A stretch of 15,184 bases of DNA, taken from JAHELQ01 sp965603365 (GTDB lineage Bacteria > Acidobacteriota > Aminicenantia > UBA2199). The notes under the pieces are model-generated. The model saw only the letters and a list, made by a program, of their open reading frames with translations, searched no databases and was not told where the DNA came from. Shown here in pieces: positions 12,174-15,184 of this stretch. Both the position numbers and the translations under genes were made by a program. Positions within the stretch are counted from its first letter, which is position 1; each line of letters begins with the position of its first letter. The stretch lies in assembly GCA_965603365.1 (NCBI GenBank), contig CBFDCR010000101.1, forward strand, positions 1 to 15,184, written 5' to 3'.

Positions 12174-12392
12174 TTATTGGCCGTCATGAAGGAAGTTATC
12201 CAGTTCCTCTTCACTCATTTCGGGTATGTTGTATTTTTGGGTTAAGCTTTCGGTATAGGCATAAAAATGATTCCGATAGGTATCTTCTGCCGTGAGCTCT
12301 TTAATTAGAGCCATTTTTTTTCTAAATTCCAACTGCTTTACCAGTTCGAACACCTGTTCGTCGCTAAATTGCACTTCTTTTAATACCGGCAT
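12174..12392 (-). CDS. Antitoxin partner of the COG1569 PIN toxin
   Basis: This 72-residue protein has its start ATG at 12392 preceded by GTAGGAGGAT, a strong ribosome-binding site. It is helical and acidic at the end (M-S-E-E-E-L-D-N-F-L-H-D-G-Q), with Q-F-S-D-E-Q-V-F-E-L-V-K-Q-L near the start, typical of small antitoxins upstream of TIGR00305 toxins. No DNA-binding motif is certain. It forms an operon with the toxin. The whole cassette lies between two direct copies of the secreted gene's 3' end. Confidence 0.8.
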   Translation of the reverse strand: MPVLKEVQFSDEQVFELVKQLEFRKKMALIKELTAEDTYRNHFYAYTESLTQKYNIPEMSEEELDNFLHDGQ

Positions 12393-12478
12393 AACATCCT
12401 CCTACCAGTTAACATATATGCACTATTTTCGTTGAATTGTCAAATGAATTTGAATTAAAAAGCAGGTGTATCGAAATA

Positions 12479-12599
12479 GCTGCCGGGCACCAACAAACTG
12501 GTGATCTTGATGGAGCACGATTACGGTGAAGGCATGGGTATGCAGACCATTGCCCAGAGCCGCATCGTCTTCTATTAAGATATGGTAATCGGTTTTAAT
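12479..12599 (+). repeat. 121-bp direct repeat, right copy
   Basis: Right-hand copy of 11592-11712. It begins within the former coding region and extends 21 bases past the stop, to GGTTTTAAT. Confidence 0.95.
12480..12578 (+). pseudogene. 3' remnant of a second copy of the secreted gene
   Basis: In frame it reads L-P-G-T-N-K-L-V-I-L-M-E-H-D-Y-G-E-G-M-G and on to R-I-V-F-Y, then TAA; a TAG sits immediately upstream. Against the intact gene there are two replacements (Tyr to Asn, Phe to Val) and four silent changes, so the copy evolved as a functional gene for a time before losing its 5' part. Confidence 0.85.
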
Positions 12600-12620
12600 G
12601 TGTGCTTTCGGTAAGTGTGC

Positions 12621-12650
12621 GTGACAGGGTATATTGCTAAATGTTATGAT
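12621..12650 (+). promoter_or_regulatory. IS66 internal promoter
   Basis: GTGACA (12621-12626), an 18-base spacer and TATGAT (12645-12650), 10 bases inside the element. Transcription would begin near 12657. Confidence 0.55.
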
Positions 12651-12651
12651 G

Positions 12652-12669
12652 CCTCCGGTGTTGCGGAGG
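12652..12669 (+). promoter_or_regulatory. Hairpin that hides the tnpA ribosome-binding site
   Basis: CCTCCG (12652-12657), loop GTGTTG, CGGAGG (12664-12669). The right arm is the Shine-Dalgarno of tnpA (ATG 12676). The predicted internal transcript starts at the end of the left arm, so only RNA initiated outside the element would contain the full hairpin. Confidence 0.6.
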
Positions 12670-12675
12670 TTATAA

Positions 12676-13098
12676 ATGGTTAAGTTATCGATAAGAGAAG
12701 ATGAAGAGTTTATCAGGGTGAAGGAAGCGATCAAGAGTTGGAGATCTCAGAAGCGTTCGGGGCGCATCCCGGAGCCATTATGGTGTCAGGCTGTAGGCCT
12801 GGTGAAAAGATACTCGATAAGTTCTGTGAGCAGGGGTCTTTGTTTAAGCTGGAGCGAGTTAAAAAAGAGATGTGATTCAAAGGGTATTGGCGCTTCATGT
12901 AATAATTTGGGAGAGGAGTCATTTTTAGAAGTCAAATTGGATAAAGGTTTTGGGTCAGGCATAGATGAATTGTTTGGTTCCAGTTGTGTGTTGGAGTTAA
13001 GGAAGCCGGATGGGATGGTACTGAAGGTATACTCGAATAAAAGTACGCCGGTTGATGTAGAGAGGCTTTTTTCGACTTTTGTGGAGAGTGAATCATGA
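12676..13098 (+). CDS. tnpA: IS66 accessory protein TnpA-like
   Basis: This 140-residue protein has a helix-turn-helix-like centre (V-G-L-V-K-R-Y-S-I-S-S-V-S-R-G-L-C-L-S-W-S-E-L-K-K-R) and a W-R-S-Q-K-R-S-G-R-I-P start. Its position as first gene before tnpB, with an ATGA overlap (13095-13098), is that of IS66 tnpA; the similarity itself is modest. The C-terminal part (V-L-E-L-R-K-P-D-G-M-V-L-K-V-Y) matches the variable tail of such proteins. It probably helps transposition by DNA binding; its exact role is unclear. GGAGG at 12665-12669 sets the start. Confidence 0.75.
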   Translation: MVKLSIREDEEFIRVKEAIKSWRSQKRSGRIPEPLWCQAVGLVKRYSISSVSRGLCLSWSELKKRCDSKGIGASCNNLGEESFLEVKLDKGFGSGIDELFGSSCVLELRKPDGMVLKVYSNKSTPVDVERLFSTFVESES

Positions 13099-13457
13099 TC
13101 CAGGTCACGCCCCATATGCGGATATACTTTTGTACAAAGGCGATAGATTTTCGCAAAGGAATAGATGGGCTTTCTGGTGTTTGCCGTCGTTTTCTTAACA
13201 TTGATCCCTTTTCAGGCAGTATGTTTATATTCAGGAATAAGAGGCGAACGACTTTGAAGATTTTGTTATATGATGGCCAGGGGTTCTGGTTATTTATCAA
13301 GCGATTGAGCAAAGGTAGGTTTAACTGGTTTCCAAAGCCTGGTAGTGAAGGCCAGATTTCTTTATCGCTATCAGTTCCCCAGCTTCAACTGTTGCTCTGG
13401 AACGGCGATCCCGATGGAGCCAGAATATGTGCCGATTGGAAGAGCATCAAAGTATAG
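13095..13457 (+). CDS. tnpB: IS66 Orf2-like protein TnpB
   Basis: This 120-residue protein matches the PF05717 family end to end: M-I-Q-V-T-P-H-M-R-I-Y-F-C-T-K-A-I-D-F-R-K-G-I-D-G-L, then D-P-F-S-G-S-M-F-I-F-R-N-K-R-R-T, L-K-I-L-L-Y-D-G-Q-G-F-W-L and K-R-L-S-K-G-R-F. The overlap with tnpA by ATGA indicates translational coupling. It is required with TnpA and TnpC for IS66 transposition in studied elements; its biochemical role is still poorly defined. Length is normal. Confidence 0.95.
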   Translation: MIQVTPHMRIYFCTKAIDFRKGIDGLSGVCRRFLNIDPFSGSMFIFRNKRRTTLKILLYDGQGFWLFIKRLSKGRFNWFPKPGSEGQISLSLSVPQLQLLLWNGDPDGARICADWKSIKV

Positions 13458-13487
13458 CAAAAGAATCAGAAAAACTTAAAAATAGAC

Positions 13488-13516
13488 TGGACTCTAAAAC
13501 CCACTTATGTTATACT
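13488..13516 (+). promoter_or_regulatory. Possible separate promoter for the DUF4338 cargo gene
   Basis: TGGACT (13488-13493), a 17-base spacer and TATACT (13511-13516). The ATG at 13522 lies 5 bases after the -10 box and no Shine-Dalgarno is seen, so this may give a leaderless message. Confidence 0.4.
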
Positions 13517-13521
13517 TTTAT

Positions 13522-14406
13522 ATGCCGAAAGAGCTAATAATACAGGGCCGCACAGTAAGCGCAGATGATATCGATGCCATAAAGCAATTAATAGAACAAA
13601 ATCCCACCTGGCATAGGACGCGGTTATCAAAGCACATCTGCTGGCAATGGAATTGGCGTCGAGCCAATGGCGGGATAAAAGATATGGCCTGCCGCTCTTT
13701 GCTGCGCAAATTAGATGAGTTGGGTAAGATCCGTTTACCAAAAGCGCAGAGAAGAAATCCCAACCAATACCGCAACCGTGCAATCCAGCCGGTATTTCAT
13801 TCAAAGGAGCCGATAGAGAACCAGCTAAAAGGCCTTTCTCCTGTAGAGGTCCGGCTAGTGGAAGGGGGATATGAGTTGAAATTATTCAAATATTTAATAG
13901 CGAGGTATCATTACCTGGGCTGGAGTGGAACCGTAGGCGAGAACTTGAAATACCTGATTTTTGACAACGGCCAAAGGGTATTGGGTTGTATGATGTTCGG
14001 TGCCGCAGCCTGGAAGGTGCTACCCAGAGATCAGTTTATCGGTTGGAGCCATGAGATCAGGAAGTGCAACCTGGCCTACATCGCCAACAACAACCGTTTT
14101 CTGATATTGCCCTGGGTCAAGGTGCCTCACCTTGCCAGTCACATATTGGGTAGAATAAGCCGCCGTATCAATTCTGACTGGCAGGGGAAATATAATCATG
14201 CGATCTATCTTCTCGAGACCTTTGTAGAGAAAGAGAGATTTATGGCTACCTGCTACAAAGCATCCAACTGGATATATGTGGGAGAGACGAAGGGTAGAGG
14301 CAAGCTGGACGTAAAGAACGAATACCGACTGGCGATAAAAGATATCTATGTATACCCTTTGCATCGCCGATTCCGACATCGGTTAGCCATGAAGTATGAT
14401 GTATGA
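13522..14406 (+). CDS. DUF4338 / DruA-like protein, IS66 cargo
   Basis: The protein has 294 residues from ATG 13522 (M-P-K-E-L-I-I-Q-G-R); an ATG at 13507 would add five residues but is upstream of or within the possible -10 box. An N-terminal helical region (20-75, with H-R-T-R-L-S-K-H-I-C) is followed by the DUF4338 core: L-I-A-R-Y-H-Y-L-G-W, V-L-G-C-M-M-F-G-A-A-A-W-K, N-N-N-R-F-L-I-L-P-W-V-K-V-P-H-L-A-S and E-T-F-V-E-K-E-R-F-x-A-T-C-Y-K-A-S-N-W, closing with V-G-E-T-K-G-R-G. This is the family of DruA from the Druantia anti-phage system; its biochemical activity is unknown to me. Here it is inserted between tnpB and tnpC, 64 and 18 bases away, so it travels with the IS. Confidence 0.85.
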   Translation: MPKELIIQGRTVSADDIDAIKQLIEQNPTWHRTRLSKHICWQWNWRRANGGIKDMACRSLLRKLDELGKIRLPKAQRRNPNQYRNRAIQPVFHSKEPIENQLKGLSPVEVRLVEGGYELKLFKYLIARYHYLGWSGTVGENLKYLIFDNGQRVLGCMMFGAAAWKVLPRDQFIGWSHEIRKCNLAYIANNNRFLILPWVKVPHLASHILGRISRRINSDWQGKYNHAIYLLETFVEKERFMATCYKASNWIYVGETKGRGKLDVKNEYRLAIKDIYVYPLHRRFRHRLAMKYDV

Positions 14407-14424
14407 TGCAGGGCTGAGATAAGC

Positions 14425-15184
14425 ATGAGCAAAAGGCCGGAGATGATAGAACTCAGCGAACAAGAGGCAGTGGCATTAATACAGAGAATTAGAAGTGGTA
14501 ATTTGGAGTCTTCCGATTATAGGGTGTTAGAAGGTTTAGTAAAGGAATTTTTGTGGTTGAATGAAGTTCTGGCGGAGCAGAAGATAAGTATCGCTCGTTT
14601 AAAGAAGCTATTATTTGGAGCCAGGACAGAGAGAGCCGAGGCGTTGATAAATGAGAGTAAATCAGGCGGAGATGAGGTAAAGCCAGGGAATCGATTATTG
14701 AAAGCTAGAATTAAAAAGGATGCTAAAAAGGCTAAAGGTCATGGTCGCAATGGTGCGTCGAGTTATGTGGGAGGTGAGAAGATAGAAGTTCGACATCGTG
14801 ATCACCGGGTAGGTGACCTCTGCCCTGACTGCGGTAGGGGTAAGTTATATGAGTTAAAAGGTCGTGGTCCTGTACTGCGTATAAGAGGGAGTGCCCCCAT
14901 CAAGGCAAAGATTTATTCGTTGCAGAAGTTGAGGTGTAAAGTTTGTGGTGAGCTTTTCAGTGCTGCTCTTCCTGCTGAGGCAGGAGAGAAGAAATATGAT
15001 GAAGCAGCGGGGGCGATGCTTGGTCTATTGAAATATGGCACAGGGATGCCTTTTTATCGTCTGGAAAACCTACAGAAAAATATAGGCATTCCTCTTCCCG
15101 CCTCGACTCAGTGGGAGGTTATCAAAGGAGTGGTTCAAGACTTGAAGCCTGCATACGAAGAGCTTTTATATACAGCAGCGCAGG
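14425..15184 (+). CDS. tnpC: IS66 transposase TnpC, N-terminal part (runs off window)
   Basis: This frame starts at ATG 14425 (M-S-K-R-P-E-M-I-E-L-S-E-Q-E) and stays open to the last base, giving 253 residues. A helical N-terminal region ends in I-A-R-L-K-K-L-L-F-G-A-R-T-E-R, the standard IS66 motif. A zinc-binding segment follows with C-P-D-C and C-K-V-C about 45 residues apart, then Y-S-L-Q-K-L-R-C. The start of the DDE region is visible (G-A-M-L-G-L-L-K-Y-G-T-G-M-P-F-Y-R-L-E-N-L-Q); the catalytic acidic residues lie beyond the window. It is the catalytic subunit of the element. No strong Shine-Dalgarno is seen, so translation may be coupled to the DUF4338 gene 18 bases upstream. Confidence 0.93.
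   Translation, partial: MSKRPEMIELSEQEAVALIQRIRSGNLESSDYRVLEGLVKEFLWLNEVLAEQKISIARLKKLLFGARTERAEALINESKSGGDEVKPGNRLLKARIKKDAKKAKGHGRNGASSYVGGEKIEVRHRDHRVGDLCPDCGRGKLYELKGRGPVLRIRGSAPIKAKIYSLQKLRCKVCGELFSAALPAEAGEKKYDEAAGAMLGLLKYGTGMPFYRLENLQKNIGIPLPASTQWEVIKGVVQDLKPAYEELLYTAAQ

Larger units (their letters stand above)
12611..15184 (+). mobile_element. IS66-family element with DUF4338 cargo (right end outside window)
   Basis: The left end is placed at GTAAGTGTGCGTGACAGG (12611), matching the GTAAG start typical of IS66 termini. The preceding TGCTTTCG (12603-12610) would be one copy of the 8-bp target duplication. Gene order: tnpA, tnpB, DUF4338 gene, tnpC. Confidence 0.8.

Overview
This window reads as an accessory, mobile-element-rich stretch of a Gram-negative-type bacterial chromosome. 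Several proteins carry export signals, one looks like a small outer-membrane barrel, promoters are sigma-70-like, and base composition changes from gene to gene. The mix of DUF4062-kinase-FGE proteins, TPR proteins, PIN-domain toxin-antitoxin (TA) pairs, IS66 and REP-type transposases recalls deep-branching or deltaproteobacterial-like environmental lineages such as Aminicenantes. That assignment is a low-confidence guess and nothing here proves it.

Left part (1-3170): the C-terminal end of a TPR-repeat protein overlaps by one base a small exported barrel-like protein. A convergent gene of unknown function follows, then a secreted transglutaminase/cysteine-protease-fold protein behind a near-consensus promoter. 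Middle-left (3170-5260): a promoter and the first ~33 codons of an AAA ATPase, cut inside the P-loop by a short dispersed repeat; an AT-rich PIN-toxin/partner pair; a possible ATPase tail; and a TspO-family membrane protein. Centre (5260-8150): a 910-residue DUF4062 / Ser-Thr kinase / transmembrane / C-type-lectin-like (FGE-sulfatase fold) receptor. Its last ~35 codons have the pattern of a diversity-generating-retroelement (DGR) variable region.

Right part (8150-15184): three copies of a modular intergenic repeat (5121-5261, 8257-8541, 9871-10140). They share a perfect 28-bp palindrome, a variable number of ~21-bp units and a terminal motif. One UPF0175 antitoxin gene is cut by a 1.1-kb Y1 (HUH) transposase element with a doubled right end. 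Next come an intact UPF0175/DUF3368 TA pair, a small secreted protein, and a COG1569-type PIN TA pair set between two 121-bp copies of the secreted gene's 3' end. Last is an IS66-family element (left end near 12611) with tnpA, tnpB, a DUF4338/DruA-like cargo gene and the start of tnpC, running off the window.

Taken together this is a turnover zone for TA and defence-like genes: three complete PIN systems, one broken antitoxin, one broken ATPase, a DruA-like gene inside a transposon, and a candidate hypervariable receptor kinase. The points most worth checking are the DGR-like variable region, the DruA-like IS66 cargo with a start-site hairpin that would silence read-through transcripts, and the palindromic modular repeat, which shows a compensatory base change.
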